The notes under the pieces are model-generated. The model was not told the DNA's origin. It did not search any database and saw only the letters and a program-made list of their open reading frames with translations. A DNA stretch of 64,000 nt from Aphelocoma coerulescens (lineage: Eukaryota; Chordata; Aves; Passeriformes; Corvidae): assembly GCF_041296385.1 (NCBI RefSeq), contig NC_091014.1, positions 55,322,078 through 55,386,077 on the forward strand. Direction: 5' to 3'. This document shows positions 24,901 to 39,900 of the stretch, piece by piece (positions within the stretch are counted from its first letter, which is position 1; each line of letters opens with the position of its first letter). The position numbers and the translations under genes were made by a program.

Positions 24901-27900
24901 AATTTAGAAGGGCTTTTGATTTAATATTTCAAAGCTTTACAAAATACTCGGGCAGGGGTCTGTGTAGACTCCTCATTCTAACTGAAATTTTAGGTGAAGA
25001 AAAACAAGCTGTTGATTCATTGACTCAGGTCTTTAGTTCTGCAAACCAGCAGGGAATTGATTTATAAAAGGTGAGAGTCTAGGACAGTCTGGAAGCCCAC
25101 ATCATGAGTAAGCATACAAAAAGATTTATAAGAGTGCAAAAGGATAATGCTTTTGGTCCTTATTGGTTTTCAGCTGCTTAAATACCACAGTCGGTGTCAG
25201 AGGTTTAATAACTTTGAGGATCTGCCATCTTGCACATCATTGAAAACCTCCTAATGGGGTTAAAAGAGCACAGACAAATTTTCTGAAGTTTCATGTATGT
25301 CAGCACCTGTTACCGTCTTTCCAAATTCACACAGTCACGCAAACAACAGTGGCATGTGCAGCAGCATTGTGGGAAGGAAGGGAAAAGTCACAGTGTGGGG
25401 AAAAGGTGACAGGTCTAAGACATGCTGCCATATGGAACAGGATGCCAGGTTGGTTGTTGGAACCGGGAACTAGACAGAGGGTGAGGAGCGACATTGAAGT
25501 AGTGAGGGTTGAAGTGCAAAGCAACACGTGTCAAGTTGAAATCTTCTCGTTGTACAGGATGTACCAACACAAAAAGAAACACTGCCTATGATTTCAAGCC
25601 TGATTGCTGCTCCTTGAGGGCCTCAGCTTAACAGTTTATTATCGATGTGAAAGCAAGAGCTTCCTAGGAAACATGATTAAATAAAGATTTGAACTTCAAA
25701 AGCTTTGATCATAAGGATGATTTGTGTCCACTTCAGCCCAACTTACTTAACATATAGAATTGCTCATGACAGCATTTTTGATAGTAAACATTTACAAATC
25801 ATATTTGACCACACATCAGAAAGAAGTTAAGAGTCAGTTAGCAGTGCAATGTAATGCATTCAAATGCAATGCATACTGCACTACTCAGCCACACTGCAGG
25901 TTAAAAACAACATCACACATTGCATTCGAATAGCTGCACTGTCAGGTCTGCAGAACTCCAAGGTTTGCGTTCAAGTGCCATCCTGCTCTGAAAAGCAGGC
26001 TCTAAAAAGCTCATTGTATGGCTCTCTGTTTATTCCATTGTTCTAGTCCTTGAAAGTGCTGCTTGAAAGAAGGTCAAGATAGAATCGTAGTGGTTTGTGT
26101 TAGAAGGGACCTTAAAGCTCATCTTGTTCCAGCCATCCTGCCATGGGCAGGAATACCTTCCACTAGACCAGGTTGGTCAAAGCCCCATCCAGCCTGGCCT
26201 TGAACCCCTCCAGGGACGGAGCATCCACAACTTATCTGGACAGCCTGTTCCAGTGCCTCACCACCCTCACAGTAATTTATTCCTAGTATCTAATCTGTTT
26301 GTACCCTCTTTCAATTTAAAGCCATTACCCCTTGTCCTACCACTACATGCCCCTGTAAAAAGTCCCTCTTCAGCTGTCTCGTAGCCCCCTTTAAGTACTG
26401 ACAGGTGCAATAAGGTCTCCCCAGATCCTTCTCTTCTCCAGGTTAAGCAACCCCAAGTCTCTCAGCCTGTCTTCATAGAAGAAATGCCCGATCCCTCTGA
26501 TCATCTTTGGCCTCCTCTGGACTTGCTCCAACAGGTACATGTTCCTTCTTACATTGGGTGCCCCAAGGCTGGATGCAGCACTTCAGGTGGGATCTCACCA
26601 GAGTGGAGCAGAGGGACAGAATCCCTTCCCTTGCCCTGCTGCCCATGCTGCTCTTGATGTGGCCCAGGATAAGGCTGGATTTCTTGGCCTGCAAGTGCAC
26701 ATTGCCATGGAAGGACGCTTCCTTCTATTCAAGGAAGATGCCTTTTTCCTTCTATTTCTACGCTCAAGGTGGGTTCAGAGAAGAAAGATAGATTGTCCTT
26801 CCATGTCAACTCAAAGAGGATAAGTGGTACACGAAATATTTCATCTCATGTTTTCCACTGTGTTTGGGCAGCCCTTGTTTTCTCACCTGATAACACTGCT
26901 GCTGGAGCATTCATCACAGTATTTGCTTTTTATAGAAGCCAGATTTACCTTCCCTGCCCAGCGTCATTTAGGTTGAATTGCATTTCGAGGTAAGGCATCT
27001 CATAGATCAGCTGTGGTATGGCCTCCTTCTTTTGGTGACTGTTTCCAAAGGTCTGTCCAGCCTTAGACTCCTGGGGATGGATAAAAAGCACCGTCAGACA
27101 CCAAAGGGTGCACATCTGCTTGTGTGTGCATGATTCAACATCCCTGGCTAACAGATGAGAGGGAAGCCAAATGAAGTGGGACGTGGGGTATTGAACACAT
27201 CTGTCAGAAACATCTGTCAGAAAAGCTGAGCACAGTTTCACTGCCGTGCAATGCTCATTCCTTTTCAGTAGTTACTGACTGGGCCTTTTGGGTCTTCTTC
27301 AGCTCTCCTAGATAGCTGACACCTACCCTTCCTCTTCTCCTTTCTTTCTTCTCCTTTTGTGGAGTTTTTCCTCTTGTTTCAGCAGGAGGGAACAGATGGA
27401 CATGAGCTGAGACTTAGGTCCTGTTCTCAATGGGGGGCTCTCCAGGAGGCAGGGGACAGAAGGAACCTGGCAGGAGGAAAGGCACTGTGAGCTGCAAGCA
27501 CCAACAGAGCACTTGTGCTTTTTTGGGGTGATAAGTTCCACCTCAGGGTCCTAGGGTTCAGGTGTCTCTTCCTTATGGGTCCTCTAATCTCTGTGAGAGC
27601 TGAGCTCACTCTTGGATCCTTTTTTTCAGCTGTGCTATTCCAGTATTCACCACTCAGACAGCTTTTGTTCATTGGCTTGTTGGGACGTAAAAGTCTCTGA
27701 CCCTTTTGGTACAGCCTGGCTGGTCTCACACTCAGCCTTTTCAGAAGCCACTCATGAGAAGGGAGAAGGACTGGAACGTGTTAGTTTTAATAGATTTTTT
27801 TTATTAGCTTTGTTTCCATGGGAAAGCAAGGTAACAAGTGCACATCCAGTGAGTTTTCCACTACCTAAGGAAATGACTTAAAATATTCATGCATCTGGTT

Positions 27901-30900
27901 TCTTCTGACATGCCTGTGGGCCTCATGATCTGCTCTGACAGTCTTCTAGGAAATGCTGATAATGAGCAATCTTTGCTTTTCCCAACATGCTTGTTTGTTT
28001 TCTTCCTAATCCACTCTACAGCAAGAACAAGATCTCATGTGGGGTCCTATCTACACTATCTTAACAGAAACAATTACACTTCCTGCTTTAATTAACAGTG
28101 GGCTTGACTTTCCTTTCCAAAATCAGAGGATGAATTTTCCTTAGCTGTAGCTGTGCAGCTTTCTCTGACTTGGAGGTCAGACAGGTGCACGACAGGAAGC
28201 ACCCAGCCTCTTTCAGAGTTCCCACAGGTATCACCATGGGGAGAGACTCTCCCTTGCTTTTTCTGAGAACAAACTGCTCAAATCCCTCCCTCTAAGGGAG
28301 AGGAATTAACTCAGACATAAACACTGCCTTCAGATACAAGCTGCTTATCTGAGAGCTGAGCAGGGCTTTGTATGGGAACCCCTTAGGAGGCACTTCACCA
28401 CAGGCTTCCCTTCCAAAGCAGGCAGCCAAATGGTGAGCCCCCCAGCAAGAGACAGTGATACAGCTTAAGCTAACCTACTTAGCCACCCCAGCAGCCTTAA
28501 GCAGGTTCCCCAGGCAGTTGACACTGCTCTGACACAGGGAGTCCCTGTCCTTGCTGTGCTGCCTCATGGCCACAGGCTTGGCAGTCAGGGGGGGCTCGAG
28601 AACTGCTGCCTTTGCCAGCATCCCCAGCTGCATGTGCTTGAGTTTTGGTAGTGATGATCCCCGGCCCCCTTGCTGGCTGTGCAATCCATAAATGGCACTT
28701 GAGAACCTCCATCACTGTCCTTGGGCCCTGGCAAGGTCTCATCCTTGTGAGTGGCTGTAGATTAGCAGATTAGTAGTAACGTAGTAAGAGGGAAGTCACC
28801 TGGGAAGTAATAGGCATAAAGAAAAGTTGTTATTCTCTCATTCAAGCGCATTTTAGAGGAAGGTGAGAGCAAAGGATAGTGTCTTCCTTTTATATCATTA
28901 CAAGAGATGCAGGGAAAACAGCCTCTGTTCTGCCTAAGCATCCAGAAGGACAAGTGGATATTGGAGGAGCAGAGGTGGAAATCCTTTTCTTTCCCGTCCC
29001 TATTCACTGTTAAGAATCAAAAAGAGGGAGAGGATTCAGTGCCTGGAGAGGAGACTGCTGATGGCCCAAAAGGTACTGCAAACCTGCTGGAGTCTGTAAG
29101 AGGCACAAGAGGAAAGGAGGAAAGAAGTGAATAGTTGATGAGTGGAACTAATGAGACCTGGGTCAAGTCACTCCAGCTGAAACTTTTTCTGTGGTTGGGG
29201 CATTTAAAAGGTTTCCTGTCCATGTGGACTGTCTTGAGTCTAATAAGCTGTGAGCTCAGCCTGCAGATTTTCCATAATTTAGAACACAGGGACAATGTCC
29301 TCTATCCAGACATCCTCCTTTTTTTTTTTTTTTATGAAACCTTTCATTTATGCCTGTCATTCCAGTTAAAATCAGCTAAAATTGCCCAGTGAGCTCAGGG
29401 GAGTGAGGAAAAGAAAGGCAGACAACTGAACAGACAGACATATGTGCATTAACTCATCTGCACAAAGCCTAATTGTTTGAATCCCATTTCTGTAGAAAAT
29501 ATTTGATTTTTTCAGCAAGTGAAGGACCCTGAGAGCCTTGGGGATGTGAAGGACTGTGCAAATGGGATGCTCAGTTTTTATTGTCCAGCTTCCATCGCTG
29601 TTCTAGAGAAGGAGAAATGCCACATATGATGCCTGAAATCTTCAGCCAGAATCTACTTCCAGCTTCTCCCCTGCAATTATCTTCTCCATGAAAGAAAATT
29701 GTTTTCTACTCTCAATCTCTAACTCATACTTTCTTCTCCTTTTTTTTCCATAAACATCATGAAATCATTATTTGAAAAGAGGGAAAGAGGGAGAGATTAA
29801 TTAAGAAGCTTGTATTCCAGTTTGAAGCTTTCACTGGTAATCAGAAACTGCTTGAGTTGTGCTTTCAGGGGTTTGTAATATGAACAAAATCTCTGGATAA
29901 GGAGACAGGCTGTAATTAATTTCTCTCTTCAGGACGATTACAGATATAAATAGTAAAACAAAGACAGACAAGTATCAGCAGAGGTGCCCACGTTGCATGT
30001 TCTCCATTGTAACATGGCTCAATAGCACATTATTTTCTACTCAAGGTCAGTGATTCACAGCATGAAAAGGATATGGCACAGGATTTCCAGGATTTCTAGC
30101 CTTTCCTAGCACACACCTGGTGATCATCACTTCAGCCACTTTTCCAAGTGAAAAAGAAACCAAGCATAGATAAGAAACCAAGCCTAGAAAAGAAACTTTT
30201 TCTTCTCATCCCATTCCTGCGTTATCCTGTCCTCTGGAGAGCTGACAGCAGAAACCAGTTAAGCTGGGGTAGTTTGAGCATGAGTGCAATAGTATAGTGG
30301 GAAGCAGGAAGCCTTAGCGAGGAGATTAAAGGGAAGGATTGGCAGAAGCCTCTAGCTGCTTTTCAGCATCTCAGGTTTCATGGAAAAAAAAGTGCCTGGC
30401 TGCCAGGGCTCTGCAGCAAATTTTGAAAGAAAGAACTGGCCTAGTGTTGCAGCACTGAAGAAGCTCGCAGACAGCTGCAGGACGTGGTGTGTGAATGGCA
30501 TCTGTTTGTTTTGGTTTGTTTCCTCACAGCCATCGCTGACACTTCCAGTGTCTTCAGCATGGAGTGTTTTGGTGCTGACCGAAGAAGCCTGGGGAGAAGA
30601 AGGAGAAAGCTGGGCTCACAAAGGTTCATGCGTTCTTCTCAGGCAAGCCAGTGTCCCGGGCAATATTTTGGGCTGTAAGACAGCAGTGGGTAGGGCTGGG
30701 GGAGAACATGTCCTTGCTTTCATGTCCCACGAGGATGGGGAGATGGAATGTTCTGGAGGAGGAGACCTTCTGTATGCCCAAACAGGTCAGTCCAAAACTA
30801 AGGGAAATAACCCATAATAGGATAACAGCCAGGTCTTTCCTAGAGCTCTTCATTAGCAGCCATCAATGTTCTTGCAAAGCAGGTCAACAGCACCACTGAC

Positions 30901-33900
30901 TGTTTTATGGAAAGGGACAAAGAGGCATGAGACTACACAGACCAATGCACTCACAATTTCTGCTAGCAACAGGTACATGTTTTCCATGACCCATCTTGAG
31001 CCCTACTCCAAAACTACAGCTTATTTTAAGGGCAAAAAAGCCCCAACGAGCTAAACAATGAGCAGCTTCCAAAGCAAGTCGATGCCACAGCAATGAAAAC
31101 TGCTTCTGTTGTTCTCTCCAGGCTTGTAAACAGCAATATCCAGCTCTGTGTGTGTGTTAGGAGTAGAAATGAGGGGATAACTCACTTTGAAAGCTTTCTT
31201 CAGAGGTTTGTGTAAAGATTTCATCGAGTTCTTCTTGCACTGACAATGTGCCTAAAGTAAAGCACTTTGCTTTGAAAACAGGGACTGCAGTATCTACCTT
31301 TAAATAAGCAGAAAGCAACAGTCAGGGACTGGCCAAATGATGCAACAGGCTCCCTTTCAGAGGACAATAGGAAGGATCAAGCTGATGGGGGGTCAGAAAT
31401 CGTTGTTTGTCAGGTGAAGAAAAATGTAGGAGATATTGCAAGGTCCAGAGAAGGTCAGTGAAGATAGAAGTGTCATTGAATTTACAGATGATGAGAGATT
31501 GCAGGGAATCTTTAGCCAGAAATGATGACTAGTTGGAGGGAGTCTTGTCTGAGACATTCACAATGATTAAAGATGGAAAGTGAAATTGATTGCTCCTTCC
31601 TTTCTTTCCTTTTTTTTTCCTTTAAACTCTGTCCTGCAACATGGGAACAAGGGGTCATTCACTGAAATTGAAGGGCAGAAGCTTTAGAGCTGATAATTTC
31701 TTCTTTTTTAAATGCTGCATGTAGTATATCCATGGAATGTATTGTCCCTCTCCCTGAGGTCATGGACACAAAGGCTGTGACTGGATTTTAAAGAGGCTGA
31801 ACTAATTTCACAACCTTTTACAACACTTGTGGGTACCTGAGGCAAGTCAAAAAGGGCCGGTATTGGATCACATGCTTTTGGGCAAAACCTGAAAAATCCT
31901 GCTCCTGAGGCGAGATGGACATCTCTTTGTCAGAGCACTGCAGGCAGCTGCAGTGAGCTTAAACATGCTCACCCCTGTGCAACACTCTTTTGTGAGGGGT
32001 TTCTGCCTCCATCCAGAAGCACTTGAAGGGAACATGAGCCTCAACTCAGCTTCTTTCATTTCCATGATGGGATCTTAACAAAGATTCACCTTCTCAGCTG
32101 CTGTAAGCCATTAATTAGTGCACCCTGTGTCTCAGATCCACCCCTGCCAGTCTCATGCTGCAGGAGGCTGCAGATGCAGGATAACAGCAATTCTGCAGCC
32201 AAGGAGTCAGGCAGGGTGGAAGAGTCACTGCAGGGTGGGAAGCACTGCAAGGCATGGATGGGAGGGATGTTAATGATGTACATGCTGCTTTGAGAAGCAC
32301 TTGTGAGAATCAAACATTATTGTCAGACTGACAAGGTGAGCCTTCTGTCAAAGAAATATATATATGCCAAGCCCAGTGCATGGCTCTTGAGTGTTCTCCA
32401 GAGTAACTGGGATTCAGGTTCAGAGCTGAAGGATAGATTCAACTCTCACACTCATTTGGCCTTGTCTTTTCTTAAGGAAGGTACTAACCATCACGTTTTG
32501 TACTTTGGAAAGAGATGGTTTCATTATTCATTGGCCATGAAACTCCATCTACTAGGGAACAAAGGACAGATAAAGCTGCAAATCTGCTGTGACATGAGTC
32601 CCAGGGTGATTCTGCCAGGGATGAAGGACTCTCCATGTCACCACCTGGGCCCTACAGGTAAAATTAGAGCCTTCTAAAGTGCCATGGATGGCTCACACAG
32701 AGGAAATAATGGCCTGGCGGTTAACTTTGGGGCCTGGGATACAGTTTTGTTTGCCATTCTGATTTCAAGGGAAGATGGTGATGGAACATACATGTTTGTT
32801 TGAAAGAGATCTGCCCTCTGGCAAAATACTGATTAGGATTTATTAGCATTTATTAGTGGATTTTCCCCTGGAAATATCAGTGCTCACATCTCTGTGTCCT
32901 GGAGACCCACCAGACATTTCCAATGTTAAGGGAAACACACAATGCCCTTTCCTAGAATTTTCTGAAGTAGGGATTATGTCAGTGCCCCTTGGCCCTTTTC
33001 ATGTCAGTGATTTTTTTTTTTCTTTCCAACAAGAGCATGACTAACGGCTGAGGTTCTTTATTGCTTTGCTGGGCCACCAGACACAGTTTTCCCACTTCAC
33101 CAGTTAAAATAGGATAATCCTACTGACAATGCTGTCGGCTTACTAAAATGTTGCATGATGCCCTCCCAGTGACAACTTTGGCCAGGCAAAGCTCTTATCT
33201 TCGTGGTTTCTTGAAGAGTTTTGGTGTAAAGTCCCCCTTTACCTGCACACTCTTTGCATTCTGATCCTACCAGGATAGCCTCCTGATTAGTTCCATTAAA
33301 ATAACTAAACGCTTGTTCTCTTCCCTGTCACTTCATCCTTCACCTGTATCCTGCATGGCCAGCAGGAGAGGATGCTTTAACGAGTGCTGGACTGTTTCTC
33401 AAACTGACACAGAAGAGCAGACTTGTGAATTTTTTCCAAGTCCCCAGACGGTGCCCTCCACTGAGATTGCTGTTGATCAGGTGGAGCTCTTTTCCATCTG
33501 GGCTGCAAACATACACATATACACACAGGAAGGATTATTAATAATGCAACAGTGGCTGTGATGAACCATGATAGGTGGTGACAGAAACTGGGAGATGAAT
33601 ACATTCAAATCAGTGTGCTTGGCAGATATATGAAATATTATTTTGTTAGAGAGAAGACCTTTAGTACTATAATGCCAATACCTCAGGCAAGAGATCCAGC
33701 ACTGAGGCTGTCAGTCAAATTTGATTTTTCCTGGGTTCCTCTCACCCATCACTGTGGTGTAGGAGCTCCTTTTATCAAGCAATATCAGTGGTGTCTGTCA
33801 CTGTTTCTTTTCTCTTTCCTCCCATTTTGGCTTCAGGAGAAAGAGGGCAAAATTAAAACAGGCAAATAGAGAGGAGGAGAATGGGTGCATCTGGGGGACC

Positions 33901-36900
33901 TGTATTACAAAGAGGACTGCATGACACTACAGGCTATTTCATAACTCTAGCCAGTCTCACAGTGCTAAAGCAATTATCAGATGTGAAAGTCGGGGGAAAA
34001 GATATTACACTGCAAAGAGGATCACCCTCATGTATGCAAATGCGATTACTTTTTGAGACCATGAAGAGAAAATGTGAGGTGAAGTTTTCCAAACAGTCCA
34101 TTGATCAGGCTTATGCCTTGCTTGATCCTTTAGACAGGAAAGGATGAAAATACTTCCAAATTTGAACCCTGCCTTCACTGTCTGAATTCATATTTTATCT
34201 CACAGAAAAGCAAAATGTCCTGCTGCTCTTTTTCTCTGGTCCTTCTTCCAGGGAATGGTTCCCCTTTTTCAGCCCTAAGAAATCAAGGCTGAAAAGAACG
34301 GTGTGGTTGACAGGTCCCTTGGCAGTATGTGAATGTTGAACTCTTGAATGAAGGTCACATCAAATGATTTGTAGATGATCCACATGCAGTTAAACAGGGT
34401 TGCACATAACGCTCATCAAATAATTCTGAGTAATGAGTGCAGGTGCAAAAGTCTTGATGTGTTTGCAGGCATTTCATGATCAGAAGTGAGAGCTTGAAAT
34501 TCACTATCTTAAGCTGCCCCTGACAGAATAATCAGCGTGCTCTGCTGTGCCCTGTGGTTGCACCCTCTGTTCTGTGCCTGAATTACAGATAGAGGAGATG
34601 CTCTTAGCCCTCCGCATCTAAATGTTTTAACAAGCCAGCATTTTCAGTCTGCAAAGTGAGAAATCTCAAAAGCAGACTCACTGAGAGGTAAGTTGGTTCT
34701 GAGGAATTAAGAATGAAAACCAAAACTGACTTGGATTCAGACGAGACTGGAGGTGACCAAGGTTTTATGAAATGAGGCCACTGGCATTGGTAGTCAGTCT
34801 TGTCAGCCTTTGGGTCCTTGTTTCCTCATTTTACACACAACATTCATACTCCATCCAGCTCTGTTCTGAGGAGAGATGACTTGACACAAGCTGGCTTGGT
34901 GTGAACCAGAGAGCTGTGCTGGTTCATATCCCCAAAGGCCACATCCAGATGTGTGTGAAGGAGAGGAACCAGTGGCATGGGTGAGGTCGGCACTGCTCCT
35001 CATCACAGGCTGGGCTACGTGGACACAGTCGCAGCAAATCCTCTGTGATGCACAAACCTCTGTGTTTGGGGTCGGTGCTTTGTTAACTCTTTAGTCATGG
35101 GAAGAAACACTTGCATCTCATATAGGAAGAGACTGGACACTGTGACCAAGCAGGACTGCTGCTTGGGCAGTTCCTTGCCTCCCAGGGACTTTGTTCTTTA
35201 GGAATACTTCAGACCATGTAATACTACCTATGGTATAGATGTGTCCAGCTTTCCTGACCCTAAGATATCATGTCAACAGCTTTCTACAGGCAAGGGTTGG
35301 CAGACAGTACATGCCTCCTGGAGACAAGCCTGGGAGAATTGTTGGGAGATGTTTGCAGGCAGGGATTGACAAAGCCTGGCCAGAAATCCTGTTTCTCCAT
35401 GGTGAGAGGGGACTGTGATTGCAAGACAAGCTAGCTGGGTCTTTGAATTTGTTCTCCCCCTCACACATACCTTTCTCTGATGGGCAATGTGTTTTGTCCT
35501 AAGATAAGAGAACCAGGTGGGTATTGCAGGAGGAACTGTCTGGTTGCTTGCATAATTAATACATTCCACTGGTGGGGGAGCTGAGATGTTTTCATTTGAC
35601 TTTGGTGCACACTGGCCTACAGAAATGCATAAAATACTGCTGGAGACTGGGACAACTGGGTAAACTGGTCTCCCAAAGTTGCAGACTCCAGGATCCATCC
35701 AGTCCAGAGGCAGGGAACACTTACTTTTGGACTGATGATTAAAAAGCACTAATATTTGGTCAAATACAGAGATAAAATCCTAGAATAGCTAGATAGGTGC
35801 TTTGTTGTTTGGTAATTGGTAATTCTGCAGGGCCAAAGCCTGTAAATATGTACATTTCTCATCAAATCTTATAACCCTGTAAACAGTTAACCAAATCTGA
35901 CACTAAGTGGACCTAGCTGCACCTAGATTTCTCTGAGAAGCTTAGACAGCAGCGGGGTCTCACTGAAGCTTGAGACTCAGCAGGAGAGACCATGACCTCA
36001 TTATATTATCCATTGTAACAGATGATAAAGCCGTTGTTTAGATACTGCATTGGGAATATTTAGATACTGTATTAGCAATAAATCTAATCATAATAATTCA
36101 CACAATCACTGTGTCCTACTTCTTGCACCCATCTGAGAGCCTTCTCTCCACTACACTGCCACAGGGGCTGGTCTGCCTCACATGTGAGGATGGGACTATG
36201 GTGGTTTAATCCATTTCCCATCACAACAAGGGGATTTGGATTACCTGCAGCTCCTGCACTGGCAGGCCTCTGTCACGGGACAGATCCTACATTTGAGCTG
36301 CACTTGAATTGTTTCGGAGTCTTGACTCAAGAACCACAGGCTGGTGGCTCCTGATTAAAGGTCAGAGGTACAGACATGGGGATAAATGTCTTTGTTTGGA
36401 TTACTCTAGTGCCTGTACCAGTGCTGGTACAATCTAGAGTAGTTGCACCTCTGATGGACAGGATGAGGCTCCCTGAGAGGGCAGCATCTGTTCCCTGGAT
36501 TGAATCTGTTTTGTTTAAAAAGAGAGGACAGCGATCTTCAGGGCTGTTGGCTTGGCATATTACAGGGGTCCTATACGCAAATGTAATTATACATATGAAA
36601 ATCCCCTGAGAAAAATCCAAATAATTCTTGAATTGGCACAAAGACTATACTGTTAGAGGTGGTCAGCTTACTGGCCATTGCATTTCAATTACCTTTATGT
36701 TCATTTGGTGCCCCTGAAGTGAAATAATTTTCACTGATTAGTGCCAAGAGCTGACAGATATGTTCCTCCTTTTTGTTTTCTCTTTTTCAAAATTGTTTTT
36801 AGTGCTGGTGAGTGGTGCCAAAAGTACAGCTCTGCAGCCTGTAGTGTTTTATTCAGCCAGGGAACTAATTCTAGCACAGTATGAGCAAGGGATGCTTTGC

Positions 36901-39900
36901 TCAGGAATGGAGGCACTGAGGAAGCAGGAATCAGTCAGCAGCACCTCCTCTTTTAGCTGTGTGGTGCATTCTCCCAATGTTGGGGATGGAGTGGCAGCTT
37001 TGTGAATTTTCACAGCCCTGTATCAGCTACATGAGGCACATTTTGACTTTCCTGGTAAAAGGCATCATTTTTGGACTAGAGGGAGTAGGTGGAAGGGGAT
37101 CCTACACTTGTACAGTGCTCAGACACTTGTTTTGTGCCTGAATGGAAATGGGGTGTGCATACAGAAAGCAGCAGTGAAGAGAATCCATTTTCTTCTTTCA
37201 GAGGCAGCATTTAATTGAGCTCCCTATATCCATGCAGCGCATCTCCAGGGGGTAAGGTCTTGGAAATGGTGCAGCCCAGTTAGCAAAGGTCTGTGCCTGC
37301 CTGTGTAAGGGCTGTTCCTTGTGCCTTGGACACATTTAGGTTGGAAAAGATCCTTAAGGTCATTGAGTCCAACTATTAACCAAACACTACCAAGCCCACC
37401 TCGAAACCATGCCCTTACTGCTTGGATGGGAGTTGTTGGTGCTGATGTCTCCTTGGCGCACTCTCATGGACCAGGCGAATGAGCCCTCTTGCACCCTGGC
37501 TAGAGGGACTGGCAAAAATCAGGTTGCACAAACCACAAAGCAAAAGGTGGGATAACAGTGGTCTCCAGCCACCTGTCATGGACACACGCATTGACACACA
37601 AAACTAGGCTATGGTCCCTTCTGTGCCCTTGTAGACAGGGAAAACTGTGACAAAATCAGGTCTGGAATAGGCTTCTTGGTTTGCTTAAAGCACAACCAAG
37701 CAATGCAGGGTCTTCAGGACAGGCCAAATGTTCCCATGAGGAAAACCAAATGAACTCCCAATGCTTTTGTACAACATCACTTCCCATTGCCATGAAGCTG
37801 CTCAACCCATACTAATGAATTACAAGCTACCTCAGCCAGCAGGAATGCCCCAAACAGCCTTGCTGCTGGCATCTCACTCCCTTCTCCCCACCCTGCCACC
37901 TCTCTTCCTGGAGCCCTAAGAAAAGAGAGGAGAAAGGTGGATATTTATGAGCGTGTCAGAGAGAAACGAGTGGCAGGTGTGCTTCTCCTGTGACATTTTG
38001 TTATCATAATTATTATTTCAAAGTTGCCTTTGGAGGATAATCAACAGTTGTCTCCCCATGAATGTGCTTAGTAAAAATGTCTCAAATGCATGAGAGAATC
38101 CATTTATTGCTTCTGTGTTGCAGGAAGGTGAAATTACTGCTTAAATAACCTCTCAGTTCAAGTGAGGGTAAATCAATGCCGACCATGGAGAACAAACAGT
38201 GCAGATTTTACTCTTGTGACCCAAAGCTGCACACCATCACAATTCATCTGATCTTCTCATCTTGCCAAATGAAAATGGAGGTGAATTATCTGTCTTTTTC
38301 CAGCTGGTATCCCAATGATGTGGACAGGAGCTGCATTATTACAACAGTTTAAGGGATTTTTTCTCTTCAGTTGCCTGCTTGTACATTAAAAAGGGAATAG
38401 AAACAACTATGATGCTGTCCTGTTTAATGTGCTTGTGTATATTGTCTCTTGCTTAAGGTTTCCTCTAATGGGTAATTTAAAATCGTATTAAGCATCTGCT
38501 TTCTGTGTTAAATATTTCACATGATTATGGACTGAATATTGCTTTCAGCCTTGCCTGAGCCATCTTGCTAAGTCTGAGGGGTTATGCAGTGAGAAATGAG
38601 GTCAAGTCCTTGTCTTCTCAGTTTTCATTGTGGTATATTCAACATGTCTGAGGAGCTGGTTTTCCCACCTACTGCGTTGGTTTGCTCTCACCCTGACAGA
38701 AGCAGTCCAAATATATGATTGCTTGTATTGCATCTTAAAGGCCAACAGAGCACCAAGACAAGATGCCTACAAGTTCCAGGGATATTCTAGCACCCCTGAA
38801 TTGTGTATGAATGAATCTCACTTCCAGCTCTTTGCCTTAGCTTCATAAGGTTTCCAGACCTTCGGAAGACCTTCAAAATGCTAGAGTCCTTGAGTTTGTC
38901 AATGAGATGATGAGTCGAGGAAGCTTATTGTCTTCCAGACCAGGACCTTTTCTAGAACAGGCATTTTAATTCTACTTCATATTGGTGCAAGAAGTGTAGG
39001 GTGAAATTTATGGTCTGTCATGTGCATGACTGAGATTAGTGGACATAATGATCTCTTTTCTGTTTTTAAATTCAATTTTCTTTTTATTTTTAATTAAAGT
39101 TGTGTTTCAGTGATTTTCATACTCACTTAAGCAAGGGGTTGAAAATATGGAATATGATCATGTGGAGAGGGTCTTGGGAAAAGCCCTGGAAAAGCTGGTG
39201 AATGAGCAAAAATCCTCAGTGTGATGCAGGCATTAAGAGCTCACTTGTTTGTGGCCAAAGAAGAGGTCATAGAAGGGTTCCCACTGGAACATCCTGTCTC
39301 TGGTCACCACTGCTCTGACAGCAGAGCTACGGGCAAAGGAGAATTTACAGGACAAGAGAGAGCTTTCAACCACCTCCAACTCAACTGAAAGAGAAAAATC
39401 AGTTTCCGTGGATACCATCTACATACTTAGACCCTCCCATGCATTTTGAATTAGTGAAACCTGTCTCCAGGCTGTTGGATGGTCTTAATTAAACTAATTA
39501 ATTATTTATTCAAATAAAATAAGACACGTCAAGACTCTCCAGGGAGGCTGTAAGGATAGTAATGCCTCTTATTAGAAAAACATTTCAATACCTCACGCAA
39601 ACTGGGTCCATTTTATTTGCACAGGATCCCGTTTTCTGAAATTTTTCAGGACTCAAAATAATGAAATTTTATTTGCATAAGGTAAGACCCCTCCACCCCT
39701 CTCTTGCCATTACCCTCTTCCTATTGTGTGTTGTGGATCTGCAAAAGCTAGACAGACATCTCTTTTCCTAAGAAGCTTCTGGCAGACTTCACACAAACTT
39801 TTAGGGTCATTTATACAGAGGGGGGCCTAGCAATGCCAAGAAGATATTTCTTTTCCATGACACACTGTGAGTGATTCTTGTATAAAATTTCCAAAGCACT

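Larger units (their letters stand above)
27073..39242 (-). other. Predicted intron of the unrecognised gene
   Basis: Twelve kilobases with scattered old repeats (see the entries at 31.6, 35.8 and 37.3 kb). A GC-rich block at 28.46-28.75 kb has open frames on the minus strand and a donor-like end, but the frames conflict and none matches the phases needed. Confidence 0.4.

Noticed and set aside
28460..28760. GC-rich minus-strand open frames with a donor-like GTAGGT end
   Set aside because: Two frames are open over the same bases, no acceptor of quality is visible, and neither phase is supported by neighbours.
33377..33604. Minus-strand frame with a membrane-like hydrophobic stretch followed by basic residues
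   Set aside because: It ends in a stop soon after, has no clear in-frame acceptor, and the hydrophobic part is encoded by low-complexity T-rich DNA; it is not needed by the phase-compatible exon chain.
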